Assembly (NCBI RefSeq): GCF_022419205.1
Contig: NZ_JAJOZU010000006.1
Coordinates: 1 to 64,000 of the forward strand
DNA: 64,000 bases
Reading direction: 5' to 3'
Origin: Thermomonas alba
GTDB lineage: Bacteria > Pseudomonadota > Gammaproteobacteria > Xanthomonadales > Xanthomonadaceae
Shown here: in pieces, positions 12,090 through 20,746 of the stretch
Position numbering within the stretch: position 1 is the stretch's first letter
How the letters are laid out: the number at the start of each line of letters is the position of its first letter
Position numbers and translations under genes: made by a program
The notes under the pieces: model-generated
What the model was told of the DNA's origin: nothing
Seen by the model: the letters and a program-made list of their open reading frames with translations, nothing else
The model's database searches: none

Positions 12090-14015
12090 TCAGTCGCCCT
12101 GCCAGCGCAGGCTCAGGGTGTATTCGCGCCCCGGCTGCGGGTAGTACGCGCTGGTCTGGTAGCGCTTGTCCAGCGCATTGGTGACGTTCGCCTGCAGCGT
12201 CCAGCCGTGCGCGAGGCGGCGGGTGATGCGCGCGTCCAGGGTGGCGTAGCCGCCCACGCGCAGGGTGTTGGCCACGTCGTCCCAACGCGCGGCCTGCGCG
12301 ATCCCGCTCAGGCCGAAGCCCCACGCGCCGGCCTCGCGATCCAGGTCGAGCCGCACGCTGCGCGGCGCGCGCCGCGGCAGCGGCTTGCCGTGGTTGCCAC
12401 CAGGGCTTTCGTTGCGGGTCTGCAGCCAGCCCAGCTGGCCGCGCGCCGACCATGCGCCCCACTGTGCGTCGGCGGTCAGCTCCAGCCCGCGGATGCGCGC
12501 GGAATCGAGGTTGGCGGGTTTGCCAAGCGTGGCGTCGTAGGCGATCAGGTCGCGGACGCGGGTCTGGTAGGCATTGGCCTGCAGATGCCAGTTCGCGCCG
12601 CTGCGCGCCAGCGACAGCTCGCTGCTGCGCGCGGTTTCCGGGCGCAGCAGGGGGTTGCTGAAGCCGGGGTAGTACAGCTCGTTGAAGGTGGGCGCCTTGA
12701 ACGCGGTGCCGTGGCTGGCGGTGACGCGCCAGCCGCCGCCGAGGTCGCGGCCCCAGGCGAGGTTGCCGGTGGTGTGGCCGCCGAACTGGTCGTTGTCGTC
12801 GCGGCGCAAGGCAAGCTGCAGGTTCTGCATCCCCGCCGCCACCGCCGATTCGCCCTGGTACTGCACGAACAGCCCGCGGTTGCCGCGGGTGCGCGCGAAC
12901 GGCGCCCACGGGTCGGTGACGTTGGCGGCATCGCGCAGCCAGTCCAGGCCCGCGCTCAGCCGCTGGCCCTGGGCCAGGGTGAGATCACCCTGCAGGCTGG
13001 CGCTGTCGCGGTGGGTGGCGAAGCGGTTGCTGAAGGCCTGGCCGAGGTAGTTGCGGGAGTCGTCGGTGTTGCGGCCGGCGCTGAGCTTGAGCTGCAGCGC
13101 GTCCACTGGCGTCCAGCGCACGCTGCCGCCGACCACCTGCTGGACGATGTCGGAGTTGTCCACGTAGCTGCCGTCGTAATCGTTGTGGCCGCTGGCGCGG
13201 AAGGCGTGCGCATCCAGCTGCCAGCCGTCGGCGGGCGTGAAATCGGCGCGCACGCTGGCGCTGCGGTTGCGGTAGCCGTCGCGGTCCAGCTGGGTGCCGG
13301 GCACGATGAAGCAGCCGGCACCGTTCCAGGTCAGCGGATCGAAATACCCGGTGCAGGCATTGATGCCGTCGGTGCGCTGGTGCGCCACGTCCACGCCGAT
13401 GCCGCCGCGCGCGCCGCGCAGGTCCAGCCCGGCGCTGGCTTCGCGCAGGCCGTGGCTGCCGGCCGCGATGCGCGCGCGCGCGTGGGTGCCGCGCGCGGTG
13501 TCGCGGCGGGTGAAGATCTGGATCACCCCGCCGATCGCATCCGCGCCGTACAGCGACGAGCGCGGCCCGCGCACGATCTCGATGCGTTCGATCAGCGCCA
13601 GCGGGATGTCCTGGAGCGAGGCCAGGCCGGAGGTCGGCGAGCCGATCCGCACGCCATCCACCAGAAACAGAGTGTGGTCAGATTCGGTGCCGCGCAGGAA
13701 CAGGGTGCTCAGCTTGCCCAGCCCGCCCTGGTTGACGATGTCGATGCCGGCGCGCCCGCGCAGCAGTTCCGGCAGCGAGTGCGCGCCGCTGGCATCGATC
13801 TGCGCGCGGTCGATCACCTCCACCGCGGCCAGCGCGGCATCCGCCGTGGTCGGGGTACGGGTAGCGGTGACGATCACGTGGTCGAGGGTCTTGGCGTCGT
13901 CGGCGCGCGCGGTCGCCGGCAGGGCGGCGGCGAGGGCCAGCGGCAGCGCGGCGGGCAGCCAGCGGCCGGCACGAGGTTTGCGGGTTTGGGGCAAGAAGAA
14001 AGATCGGGATTGCAT
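12090..14015 (-). CDS. btuB: TonB-dependent vitamin B12 receptor
   Basis: A 641-residue outer-membrane receptor. It has an N-terminal signal peptide (ALPLALAAALPATARA), then a TonB box region (DHVIVTATRTP), a plug domain (about 45-155, with SLYGADAIGGVIQIFTRR) and a 22-strand barrel ending in YTLSLRWQGD. It imports cobalamin using TonB energy. The start is set by the signal peptide and a GGAG upstream. The cobalamin riboswitch at 14148-14352 lies in its leader on the same strand, which strongly supports BtuB over a siderophore receptor. No btuCDF or cob genes are nearby. Confidence 0.95.
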   Translation of the reverse strand: MQSRSFFLPQTRKPRAGRWLPAALPLALAAALPATARADDAKTLDHVIVTATRTPTTADAALAAVEVIDRAQIDASGAHSLPELLRGRAGIDIVNQGGLGKLSTLFLRGTESDHTLFLVDGVRIGSPTSGLASLQDIPLALIERIEIVRGPRSSLYGADAIGGVIQIFTRRDTARGTHARARIAAGSHGLREASAGLDLRGARGGIGVDVAHQRTDGINACTGYFDPLTWNGAGCFIVPGTQLDRDGYRNRSASVRADFTPADGWQLDAHAFRASGHNDYDGSYVDNSDIVQQVVGGSVRWTPVDALQLKLSAGRNTDDSRNYLGQAFSNRFATHRDSASLQGDLTLAQGQRLSAGLDWLRDAANVTDPWAPFARTRGNRGLFVQYQGESAVAAGMQNLQLALRRDDNDQFGGHTTGNLAWGRDLGGGWRVTASHGTAFKAPTFNELYYPGFSNPLLRPETARSSELSLARSGANWHLQANAYQTRVRDLIAYDATLGKPANLDSARIRGLELTADAQWGAWSARGQLGWLQTRNESPGGNHGKPLPRRAPRSVRLDLDREAGAWGFGLSGIAQAARWDDVANTLRVGGYATLDARITRRLAHGWTLQANVTNALDKRYQTSAYYPQPGREYTLSLRWQGD

Positions 14016-14147
14016 GGATGGTCGTCTCCGGCGCGCACGCCCGCGCGCCCTGGGATGGTGGGCGATGGCCATGCGGGGGATCGACGGACACGGCGGGCAG
14101 CAACGCGCGCGCAGGCCGCGCGACGCCCTCCGCATCGCCACCAGACA

Positions 14148-14352
14148 GACTCGAGGCCGGTCTCCGGGCTTGCGCGCGGAACATCGCGCGGATGTTCCCC
14201 GCCAGCGCCTTCCCATGCGGATGCACAGTGGCCGCTGCTGGCGTCGTCACGCTTACCGTTGCGGGGGCAGCGCCGGAATGGCGGCGCTCGCGCGCCTCGT
14301 CACCGGCTTCCCGTTTCAACCCGCCGGCCGGGCCGACAGGTCACCTCGAGCG
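14148..14352 (-). ncRNA. Cobalamin riboswitch controlling btuB
   Basis: On the minus strand the leader shows the ordered conserved blocks of the cobalamin element: GGTTGAAACGGGAAGCCGGT near the 5' end, then CTGCCCCCGCAACGGTAAG, then the B12-box-like GCCACTGTGC with GGGAAGGC, and finally AAGCCCGGAGACCGGCC, which closes P1 against GGTGACC-type sequence. It lies about 130 bases before the btuB start codon. Binding of adenosylcobalamin would reduce btuB expression. Confidence 0.95.
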
Positions 14353-14357
14353 CGGCT

Positions 14358-14363
14358 AGTGTA
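14358..14363 (-). promoter_or_regulatory. Possible -10 box of the riboswitch transcript
   Basis: TACACT on the minus strand sits a few bases before the riboswitch begins, which would put the transcript start close to 14350. I see no good -35 match 17 bases upstream, so this is tentative. It lies in the short gap after the tfoX-like stop codon. Confidence 0.4.
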
Positions 14364-14373
14364 GCGTGGCGGG

Positions 14374-14763
14374 TCAGTCGCCGTCGCGGTGGCCCGGATG
14401 CCCGCCGCGATCGTCGTCGAACAGGGCCAGCGCCGGCGGCATGTCCGCTGATTCGTCGTGATGGGTGGTGGTGACCGGGGCGGCGGCCGGGCGCCCGCGC
14501 GGCGGTGGCAGCTGCGCGATCGCGGCTTCGGCGGCCTGCACCAGTTCCGCGCGACGCGCTTCCGGTACGTCCTGCCAGTGGCAGTCGGCGAGCGCGCCTT
14601 CCAGCGCATAAAGCAGGTTCAGGCTGGGCTTGAAGCCTGCGCGACGGACTTTCATGTAGGCGCCGACGACGCCGATCGTCGCCAGGTCCTCGCGCGTGCG
14701 TACGCCCACCTGGCGCAGCCAGGCCGCGGATTTTGGTCCGATGTTGCGCAGCTTCAGGGTCAC
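14374..14763 (-). CDS. TfoX C-terminal domain protein
   Basis: A 129-residue protein whose first ~75 residues match the TfoX/Sxy C-terminal domain (LRNIGPKSAAWLRQVGV, helix-hairpin-helix-like, then GFKPSLNLLYALEGAL). The N-terminal TfoX domain of E. coli Sxy is absent, and the tail after residue 90 is low-complexity and Asp/His-rich. It starts at a GTG that overlaps the TGA of the upstream msrC gene (GTGA), so the two are translationally coupled. Stand-alone TfoX_C proteins are common in this family of bacteria. A competence role should not be assumed. Confidence 0.82.
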   Translation of the reverse strand: MTLKLRNIGPKSAAWLRQVGVRTREDLATIGVVGAYMKVRRAGFKPSLNLLYALEGALADCHWQDVPEARRAELVQAAEAAIAQLPPPRGRPAAAPVTTTHHDESADMPPALALFDDDRGGHPGHRDGD

Positions 14764-15245
14764 TCCAGGGATTCCAGATAGGCTGCGGCGATCGCCTCCA
14801 GCCCGCGCTGGTCGTCGCCGTCGAAGCGCGCCGGCAGCGGGCTGTCGAGATCGAACACGCCGATCAGGGCCTCGCCCCGGTACAGCGGCACCACCAGTTC
14901 CGAACGGCTGGCCGAATCGCAGGCGATGTGGCCGGGGAAGGCGTGCACGTCGTCCACCCGCTGGGTCTGGCGGGTGCGCGCGGCGGCGCCGCAGACGCCT
15001 TTGTCCAGCGGAATGCGCACGCAGGCGGGCAGGCCCTGGAACGGGCCGACCACCAGCTCGCTGCCGTCGAAGAAATAGAAACCCACCCAGTTCAGGTCGG
15101 GCAGCGCGTGGTACACCAGCGCCGACAGGTTGGCGGCATTGGCGATGCGGTCGCGCTCGTCATGCAGCAGGGCACGCACCTGCTCCAGCAGCTGCGCGTA
15201 GCGTTCCGGCTTGCTGCCGGTGAGAGGCGGAAAGGAGAAGCTCAT
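14760..15245 (-). CDS. msrC: Free methionine-(R)-sulfoxide reductase (GAF domain)
   Basis: A single GAF-domain enzyme of 161 residues that reduces free Met-(R)-sulfoxide with thioredoxin. The three family cysteines are present: LPACVRIPL, DKGVCGAAAR and HIACDSASRSE. The core GVFDLDSP and NWVGFYF patches match the YebR/fRMsr family. The ATG at 15245 begins MSFSFPPLTG. It is divergent from bioD with a 66-base gap and is coupled by overlap to the TfoX_C gene. Confidence 0.93.
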   Translation of the reverse strand: MSFSFPPLTGSKPERYAQLLEQVRALLHDERDRIANAANLSALVYHALPDLNWVGFYFFDGSELVVGPFQGLPACVRIPLDKGVCGAAARTRQTQRVDDVHAFPGHIACDSASRSELVVPLYRGEALIGVFDLDSPLPARFDGDDQRGLEAIAAAYLESLE

Positions 15246-15311
15246 GCGCGCAGTGTAGCAATCGCGAGCCGCCGGGCTACCATGCGCCCCTGTTGGCCCA
15301 TGGGAGGCACG

Positions 15312-15992
15312 ATGGTTTCCTTCTATGTCACCGGCACCGATACTGGCATCGGCAAGACCTTTTCCAGCTGCGCGCTGGTGCACGCGCTGCGCCGCCAAGG
15401 CCTGCGTGCCGCGGGGATGAAGCCGGTCGCCAGCGGCTGCGAGCGCATCGACGGCGCCTGGCGCAACGCCGACGCGCTGGCCTTGCAGTGCGCGGGCGAG
15501 CCCGGGATCGACTACGCCGACATCAACCCGTTCGCGCTGGAGCACCCGCTGGCCCCGGAGCTGGCCGCGCGCGATGCCGGCGTCGAGGTGACGCTGGCGC
15601 CGATTTTGACGGCTTATGCGCGGCTGACGGCGCAGGTGGATGCGCTGGTGGTGGAGGGCGTCGGCGGCTGGGCCGCGCCGCTGTCGGCCAGCCTGATGCA
15701 GGCGGACCTGGTGCGCGCGCTGCGCCTGCCGGTGGTGCTGGTGGTCGGGCTGCGCCTGGGCTGCATCAACCACGCGCTGCTGAGCGCGCGTGCGATCGCC
15801 GCCGATGGCCTGCACCTGGCCGGCTGGATCGGCTCGCACGTGGACCCGGCGATGGAGCGGGTGGAGGACAACCTGGCGATCCTGCGCGCGCGCCTGCCGG
15901 CACCGTGCTGGGGCGTGCTGCCGCATGCGCCGGGTGGCGATCCGCAGACGCTGGCCGCGCACCTGCGCGTGCCGATGCGGGCCGCTCATTGA
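15312..15992 (+). CDS. bioD: Dethiobiotin synthetase
   Basis: A 226-residue ATP-dependent carboligase that closes the ureido ring of biotin, making dethiobiotin from 7,8-diaminopelargonate and CO2. The P-loop GTDTGIGKT is at residues 7-15, the MKPVASGC motif follows, and VEGVGGWAAPLS matches the second substrate loop. GGGAGG stands just before the ATG. Other bio genes are not adjacent, which is common in Xanthomonadaceae where bioD lies apart from bioB/F. Confidence 0.96.
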   Translation: MVSFYVTGTDTGIGKTFSSCALVHALRRQGLRAAGMKPVASGCERIDGAWRNADALALQCAGEPGIDYADINPFALEHPLAPELAARDAGVEVTLAPILTAYARLTAQVDALVVEGVGGWAAPLSASLMQADLVRALRLPVVLVVGLRLGCINHALLSARAIAADGLHLAGWIGSHVDPAMERVEDNLAILRARLPAPCWGVLPHAPGGDPQTLAAHLRVPMRAAH

Positions 15993-16122
15993 TCTGGCAT
16001 GGTTGAAGCTCGTTCGTCCTGAGCTTGGGGAGGGGAGGCAGTCTTCGACCGGCTCAGCTGGCACGGAAGTTGAGGCTTCTTCATGCCGACGCAATAGGCC
16101 GTGTGCTGCTCTCCTCACCGCA

Positions 16123-16151
16123 GGTCGATCCCCGCGTGCGCGGGGGAGACC
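16123..16151 (-). repeat. Solitary 29-nt CRISPR-like repeat (type I-E style)
   Basis: On the minus strand this begins GGTCTCCCCCGCG and ends GCGGGGATCGACC. It has the length, the CCCCGCG/CGCGGGG hairpin and the GATNNACC-type end seen in type I-E repeats. No second copy lies at a 32-33-base spacing on either side, and there are no cas genes, so this is not an array. It is either a relic or a chance likeness. Confidence 0.45.
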
Positions 16152-16225
16152 GCAGACAAAATAAAGCGAGGGGTTGATCGGAAGCGCAGAATGCATGGCT
16201 GCGCATCTGGCATGCCGTCCGTTGG

Positions 16226-16606
16226 TCAATCTCCGGCGGTGAGTTTTTCCTCGGGTTCCGCCATCCCGATCCAATCTTCGGGCGTCAGCAGCGGCAGCCC
16301 GAAGGCGGCGCGGGCCTTGTCGCACTGCGGGCTGGGGCGGCCGAACTCCCATGACGCCTCCACCTCGCGGCAGACCGACGGGCGTTGCGGGTGAATGGTG
16401 CAGCGCGAGTATTTGCCGATGTCGGCATCCAGCGCCACGCAGCGGATCGGCGGGGCGTAGGTGCCGCGCATGCACAGGCGGTGGGCATCGAGCCGCTCGG
16501 TCAGTGCATCCGGGACTCCCCCTGGGGTGACGGCGTCCGATTCCATCCAGTGGAAGGCGACGCGGTACTGCGTGCAGCAGGCGCCGCAGGTCAGACAGGG
16601 GTGCAT
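16226..16606 (-). CDS. YkgJ-family cysteine-cluster protein
   Basis: A 126-residue protein beginning MHPCLTCGACCTQYRV. The CxxCGxCC cluster, a middle CVALD...GKYSRCTIHPQRPSVCR stretch, and a late Cys match the YkgJ family (Fe/Zn-binding, function not established). The start at 16606 places the cysteine cluster at residue 4, as is usual; no strong ribosome site is seen, so the exact start is uncertain. It is divergent from oleC. A second, quite different YkgJ-type gene lies on the far side of oleD (19301-20077). Confidence 0.85.
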   Translation of the reverse strand: MHPCLTCGACCTQYRVAFHWMESDAVTPGGVPDALTERLDAHRLCMRGTYAPPIRCVALDADIGKYSRCTIHPQRPSVCREVEASWEFGRPSPQCDKARAAFGLPLLTPEDWIGMAEPEEKLTAGD

Positions 16607-16716
16607 GTGAACGGGCCGGGCGGTGCGCGGCGAAAGTGGCGGGACGCGGATTTTTGATGGCCCGCGACGGCCATGCAAGAGGCCGCCAAGCGCGGGCGGC
16701 AGGCCATAATGCCGGC

Positions 16717-18372
16717 ATGAATCAGCCCTGCAACATTGCCGCGGCGCTGCCGCAGCTGGCGCGCGAGCGCCCGGACCAGATCGCCATGCGCTGCCCCGGG
16801 CGCGACGGGCGCTACGGCGAAACGTTGACCTACGCCGCGCTGGATGCGCGCAGCGATGCGATCGCCGCCGGCCTGGCCCGGCGCGGGATCGTGCGCGGCA
16901 CCCGCACGGTGGTGATGGTGCGGCCCACGCCGGAGTTCTTCCTGCTGATGTTCGCGCTGTTCAAGGCCGGCGCGGTGCCGGTGCTGGTGGACCCCGGGAT
17001 CGACAAGCGCGCGCTCAAGCAGTGCCTGGACGAGGCCCAGCCGCAGGCGTTCATCGGCATTCCGCTGGCGCTGCTGGCGAAGGCGCTGCTGGGCTGGGCG
17101 CGTTCGGCGGCGGTGCGGATCACCACCGGGCGCTGGCCGCTGCTGGCGGAGGCGACCCTGGCCCAGGTCGAGGCCGAGGGCGCCGGCGCGGGGCCGCAGC
17201 TGGCGGATACCGACGCCGACGACGTGGCCGCGATCCTGTTCACCAGCGGCAGTACCGGCGTGCCCAAGGGCGTGGTGTACCGGCACCGCCATTTCGTTGC
17301 GCAGGTCGAAATGCTGCGTGAGGCGTTCGGGATCGTGCCCGGCGGAGTGGATTTCCCCACCTTCCCGCCGTTCGCGTTGTTCGATCCGGCCCTCGGCCTG
17401 ACCAGCATCATTCCCGACATGGACCCCACGCGCCCGGCGCTGGCCGATCCGCGCAAGCTGCACGCGGCGATCGCGCGGTTCGGCGCCGACCAGCTGTTCG
17501 GCTCGCCGGCCTTGATGCGCGTCCTGGCCGATCATGGCCAGCCGCTGCCTACCTTGAAGCGCGTCACCAGCGCCGGCGCCCCGGTGCCGCCGGAGGTGGT
17601 CGAGAAAATGCTGGCGCTCTTGCCGCAGGATGCGCGGTTCTGGACGCCCTATGGCGCGACCGAGTGCCTGCCGGTGGCGGTGATCGAAGGGCGTGAGCTG
17701 CTCACCTTGCGCGCACGCACCGAGAGCGGCGCCGGCACCTGCGTCGGCCGTCCGGTGGCGGGCAATACGGTGCGCATCATCCGTATCGACGATGGCGCGA
17801 TTCCCGAGTGGCACGACGGATTGCAGGTCGCGCCGGGGCAGGTGGGCGAGATCACCGTCGCCGGCCCCAGCGCCACCGACGCCTATTTCAATCGCGATGC
17901 GCAGACCGCGCTCGCCAAGATCCGCGAGACGCTGCCCGATGGTAGCCATCGCATCGTCCACCGCATGGGCGACCTGGGCTGGTTCGACGGCGAGGGCCGG
18001 CTGTGGTTCTGCGGGCGCAAGTCGCAGCGGGTGGTGATGGATGCCCACACCACGCTATGCACCGAGCAGGTGGAGCCGGTCTTCAACGCCCATCCGCAGG
18101 TGCGGCGCACGGCGCTGGTCGGGGTCGGCGCGAAGGGCGCGCAGACGCCGGTGCTGTGCGTGGAGCTGCAGGCCGGGGTGGGGCGCGAGGCCTGGCCGCG
18201 GATCGTCGAGGAGCTGCGCCATCGCGCCGACGGCTTCGTGCATACCGCCAAGATCGCGCACTTCCTGCATTATCCAAAACCATTTCCGGTGGACATCCGC
18301 CATAACGCCAAGATTGGCCGCGAGGCGCTGGCGGCGTGGGCGGCGCAGCAGTTGCGCAAGGAGGCCGCATGA
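16717..18372 (+). CDS. oleC: OleC beta-lactone synthetase (AMP-binding enzyme of head-to-head olefin synthesis)
   Basis: A 551-residue ANL-superfamily enzyme. The AMP-binding motif [11 protein letters not shown] is at about residues 177-187, and the A5-type TPYGATE lies further on. The C-terminal hinge and Lys-bearing tail ([17 protein letters not shown]) follow. In Xanthomonas and Stenotrophomonas OleC converts a 2-alkyl-3-hydroxyalkanoate to a beta-lactone with ATP; OleB then makes the long-chain cis-olefin. The pairing with oleD through a 4-base ATGA overlap makes OleC much more likely than a generic acyl-CoA ligase. oleA and oleB are not in this window. Confidence 0.92.
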   Translation: MNQPCNIAAALPQLARERPDQIAMRCPGRDGRYGETLTYAALDARSDAIAAGLARRGIVRGTRTVVMVRPTPEFFLLMFALFKAGAVPVLVDPGIDKRALKQCLDEAQPQAFIGIPLALLAKALLGWARSAAVRITTGRWPLLAEATLAQVEAEGAGAGPQLADTDADDVAAILFTSGSTGVPKGVVYRHRHFVAQVEMLREAFGIVPGGVDFPTFPPFALFDPALGLTSIIPDMDPTRPALADPRKLHAAIARFGADQLFGSPALMRVLADHGQPLPTLKRVTSAGAPVPPEVVEKMLALLPQDARFWTPYGATECLPVAVIEGRELLTLRARTESGAGTCVGRPVAGNTVRIIRIDDGAIPEWHDGLQVAPGQVGEITVAGPSATDAYFNRDAQTALAKIRETLPDGSHRIVHRMGDLGWFDGEGRLWFCGRKSQRVVMDAHTTLCTEQVEPVFNAHPQVRRTALVGVGAKGAQTPVLCVELQAGVGREAWPRIVEELRHRADGFVHTAKIAHFLHYPKPFPVDIRHNAKIGREALAAWAAQQLRKEAA

Positions 18373-19370
18373 AGATCCTCGTCACCGGCGGCGGCGGCTT
18401 CCTCGGCCAGGCCTTGTGCCGGGCGCTGGTGGCGCGCGGCGATTGTGTGACCAGCTTCAGCCGCCACTATCACCCCGCGCTCGCGCCGTTGGGCGTTGCC
18501 CAGATCCAGGGCGATCTGGCCGACCGCGACGCCGTGCTGCGCGCGTTCGCCGGCGGCTTCGACGCAGTGCTGCACAACGCCGCCAAGGCCGGCGCCTGGG
18601 GCAGCCATGCCAGCTACTTCAGCGCGAACGTGCTCGGCACCCGCAACGTCATCGCGGCCTGCCGCGCGCACGGCATCCCGCGGCTGGTCTACACGTCCAC
18701 GCCCAGCGTGGCCCATCGCGCCACCCACCCGGTGCAAGGCGCGACGGCCGAGGAGGTGCCCTACGGCGAGGGCGTGAAGGCGCATTACGCCGCGACCAAG
18801 ATCATCGCCGAGCGCGAGGCGCTGGCGGCCAATGGCCCGGAGCTGGCGACGGTGGCGCTGCGCCCGCGCCTGATCTGGGGGCCGGGCGATACCCAGATCC
18901 TGCCGCGGCTGGTTGCGCGCGCGCGCAGCGGCCGCCTGCGCCTGGTCGGCAGCGGCGACAACCTGGTCGATACCACCTACATCGACAACGCCGCGCAGGC
19001 GCATCTGGATGCGCTCGACCACCTGCATCCGGGCACCGCCTGCGCCGGGCGCGCCTACTTCATCAGCAATGGCGAGCCGTGGCCGCTGCGCGAGGTGCTC
19101 AATGCCTTGCTGCGCGCCGCCGGCGCGCCGGAAGTGCATGCCACGATCCCGTTCCGCGCGGCCTACGCGCTCGGGGCGGTCTGCGAGGGGCTGTGGACGC
19201 TGCTGCCGCTGCGCGGCGATCCGCCGATGACGCGCTTTCTGGCCGAACAGCTGGCCACCCCGCACTGGTATTCGATGGCGCCGGCCGCGCGTGACTTTGG
19301 CTACGTGCCGCGGGTGTCGATGGCGGACGGGCTGGCGCGGCTGCGGGCATCGCTGGCGGCGTCCGCCTGA
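18369..19370 (+). CDS. oleD: OleD 2-alkyl-3-ketoalkanoate reductase
   Basis: A 333-residue extended SDR of the 3-beta-HSD type. The N-terminal nucleotide-binding motif [11 protein letters not shown] is at residues 6-16. The catalytic region has YTSTPSV followed by [10 protein letters not shown] (YxxxK). It reduces the OleA product, a 2-alkyl-3-ketoacid, with NADPH to the hydroxy acid used by OleC. The start codon overlaps the oleC stop. The final 70 bases overlap, tail to tail, the opposite-strand gene ending at 19301. Confidence 0.92.
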   Translation: MKILVTGGGGFLGQALCRALVARGDCVTSFSRHYHPALAPLGVAQIQGDLADRDAVLRAFAGGFDAVLHNAAKAGAWGSHASYFSANVLGTRNVIAACRAHGIPRLVYTSTPSVAHRATHPVQGATAEEVPYGEGVKAHYAATKIIAEREALAANGPELATVALRPRLIWGPGDTQILPRLVARARSGRLRLVGSGDNLVDTTYIDNAAQAHLDALDHLHPGTACAGRAYFISNGEPWPLREVLNALLRAAGAPEVHATIPFRAAYALGAVCEGLWTLLPLRGDPPMTRFLAEQLATPHWYSMAPAARDFGYVPRVSMADGLARLRASLAASA

Positions 19371-20077
19371 ACCGGCCTGGTCGCGGCCAGCAGCGCATCC
19401 AGCCAGGCGTGCAGCAACGCCAGGTGCCGCGCGATCGCCTGTTCGACCGTGGCGGGAGGCGGCGTGCCGCGCTGCGTGGCATCGCGCTCGAGCACGGCGT
19501 CGATGTCCATCCAGTCGCCGGTGCCGATGGCATCCAGCGCTGCGGCGATCTCCGGTGTCGGAGAGACGGCAGAGGGCGGCGTTGCCTCCAGCCGTGCCAG
19601 CACCTCGAGCATGCGCGAATGCAGCTGTGCATAGCGTCGCGACCAGTCCCGCCACGGCCCCACGCCTTGTGCGGCGAGGAACCCGGCCACCGTTCCTTCG
19701 CGCCCGTACTCGCCGGCGCTGTGCGGATGCGGATCCAGTGGTGAGAACGTCTCGCTCCCGTCCACGTCGGCGTGCAGACCCAGCGGATACAGCCGGCAGG
19801 CCAGCGGCCGTACCGGATGCACGCGGCAGGCGCTGCCGTCCAGAAATATGCAGGCGCCATCCTCCTCGCGCAGGCGCAGACTGGGGCCGGGGCCGGCGAG
19901 CTCTGCCAGGAAAGCCGTGGTGCGCATGCCCAGATGGCGGGCCAGTTGCAGCACTTCGTGCGGGGCCAGATAGATCAGCTTGTGATGGCAGCAGCGCCCG
20001 CAGGCATGGCAGCGGTAGGAGAAGGCGCTGTCTTCCTGCAGCCGCGAGGTCGGATCCGGCGCCGCCTCGCGGCTCAC
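19301..20077 (-). CDS. YkgJ-family cysteine-cluster protein, long form
   Basis: A 258-residue protein with a zinc/iron-chelating cluster near its start ([17 protein letters not shown]), a middle [25 protein letters not shown], and a long alanine-rich helical tail. It begins at a GTG that overlaps the stop of the upstream secreted-protein gene (GTGA), so the two are likely coupled. The 3' end runs 70 bases into oleD on the other strand, and I see no earlier stop. Related YkgJ proteins are often next to flagellar or secretion genes, but the role is unknown. Confidence 0.82.
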   Translation of the reverse strand: MSREAAPDPTSRLQEDSAFSYRCHACGRCCHHKLIYLAPHEVLQLARHLGMRTTAFLAELAGPGPSLRLREEDGACIFLDGSACRVHPVRPLACRLYPLGLHADVDGSETFSPLDPHPHSAGEYGREGTVAGFLAAQGVGPWRDWSRRYAQLHSRMLEVLARLEATPPSAVSPTPEIAAALDAIGTGDWMDIDAVLERDATQRGTPPPATVEQAIARHLALLHAWLDALLAATRPVQADAASDARSRASPSAIDTRGT

Positions 20078-20580
20078 GGCGTGCCGTCGTTGCTGGCGGT
20101 GGCGCCAGGTTTCTCGGTCTGGCTGGATTGCCGCTTCAGATAGCGATAGCTGCCCTTGGGCTGCATCGTCTGCTGTGTCTGCGAAGCTTGAGGAGACGGC
20201 TGGGCGGCGGGAGCGGCTTGCCGACCCTCGATCTCGATCTTGAAGTGGTGGTAGGTGCCCGCCGCTTTGCGGCGTGCCACTCCGGCATCGCCCACGACGT
20301 AGCCGCGGTTGCTGGGTTGCTGCGCCGCTTGCGCGGCCGTGGGACTGCTGCCTTCGGCGCCGTCCTGATGCGTGGTGGCGCGGGCAACGCCTCCATCGCC
20401 CACGACGTAGCCGCGGTTGCTGGGTTGCTGCGCCGCTTGCGCGGCTGGCGTGTTGGTGGCGTTCTGCCCGGCGGGTGCGCGCTGCTGGGCTTGTGCCGGG
20501 GTGTAGCCCAAGACCAGGCCGAGGCTGGTGCTGGCCAGCGCCAGCGCGCGCAGGCTGTGAGTAAGGGTGGAATCCGACAT
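20074..20580 (-). CDS. Small secreted protein with a duplicated segment
   Basis: A 168-residue protein with a signal peptide (LALASTSLGLVLGYTPAQAQ) and a Gln/Ala/Ser/Thr-rich mature part of low complexity. A segment containing QAAQQPSNRGYVVGD and GVAR occurs twice, 36 residues apart, mirrored by an exact 52-base DNA repeat. Two later pieces, TYHHFKIEIEG and GSYRYLKRQ, are more ordered. No Cys is present in the mature chain. I know no family for it. It is translated into the following YkgJ-type gene through a 4-base overlap. Confidence 0.72.
   Translation of the reverse strand: MSDSTLTHSLRALALASTSLGLVLGYTPAQAQQRAPAGQNATNTPAAQAAQQPSNRGYVVGDGGVARATTHQDGAEGSSPTAAQAAQQPSNRGYVVGDAGVARRKAAGTYHHFKIEIEGRQAAPAAQPSPQASQTQQTMQPKGSYRYLKRQSSQTEKPGATASNDGTP
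20286..20337. repeat. Exact 52-bp direct repeat, copy 1
   Basis: Identical to 20394-20445, offset by 108 bases (36 codons), so the duplication keeps the reading frame of the secreted protein. Identity at every codon position argues for a recent duplication or ongoing slippage. Confidence 0.9.
20394..20445. repeat. Exact 52-bp direct repeat, copy 2
   Basis: Second copy of the repeat at 20286-20337 within the secreted-protein gene. The 56 bases between the copies differ from the sequences flanking the pair. Confidence 0.9.
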
Positions 20581-20746
20581 GGCGGCCTCTCCGCGTGATG
20601 GACACGAGAATGTATCGGCAGGATGCCGCCGGATTTTCGCGTCCGCCCCGCGGCCTCGGCCGGCGTTCAGTCTGCGCCGCCGTGGCGCGACGTGGCAACC
20701 TCCGGTGACAGGGCGTGCGGGCGGGGCCTTCCCCTACAATGCGGCC

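Noticed and set aside
11922-14474. 850-residue open frame opposite btuB and the riboswitch
   Set aside because: It crosses the cobalamin riboswitch and mirrors btuB; composition is Ala/Gly/Arg-rich without recognisable motifs.
14374-14763. Broken tfoX gene
   Set aside because: The C-terminal domain is complete and the gene is coupled to its neighbour by GTGA; stand-alone TfoX_C proteins are a known form.
15993-16090. Dispersed repeat of the TTCGTCCTGAGCTTG type
   Set aside because: A partial likeness with a possible GAGC/GCTC hairpin exists, but it is too degenerate and single-copy in the window to call.
16000-16225. CRISPR array
   Set aside because: Only one repeat-like unit is present and no spacer-length periodicity or cas gene is seen.
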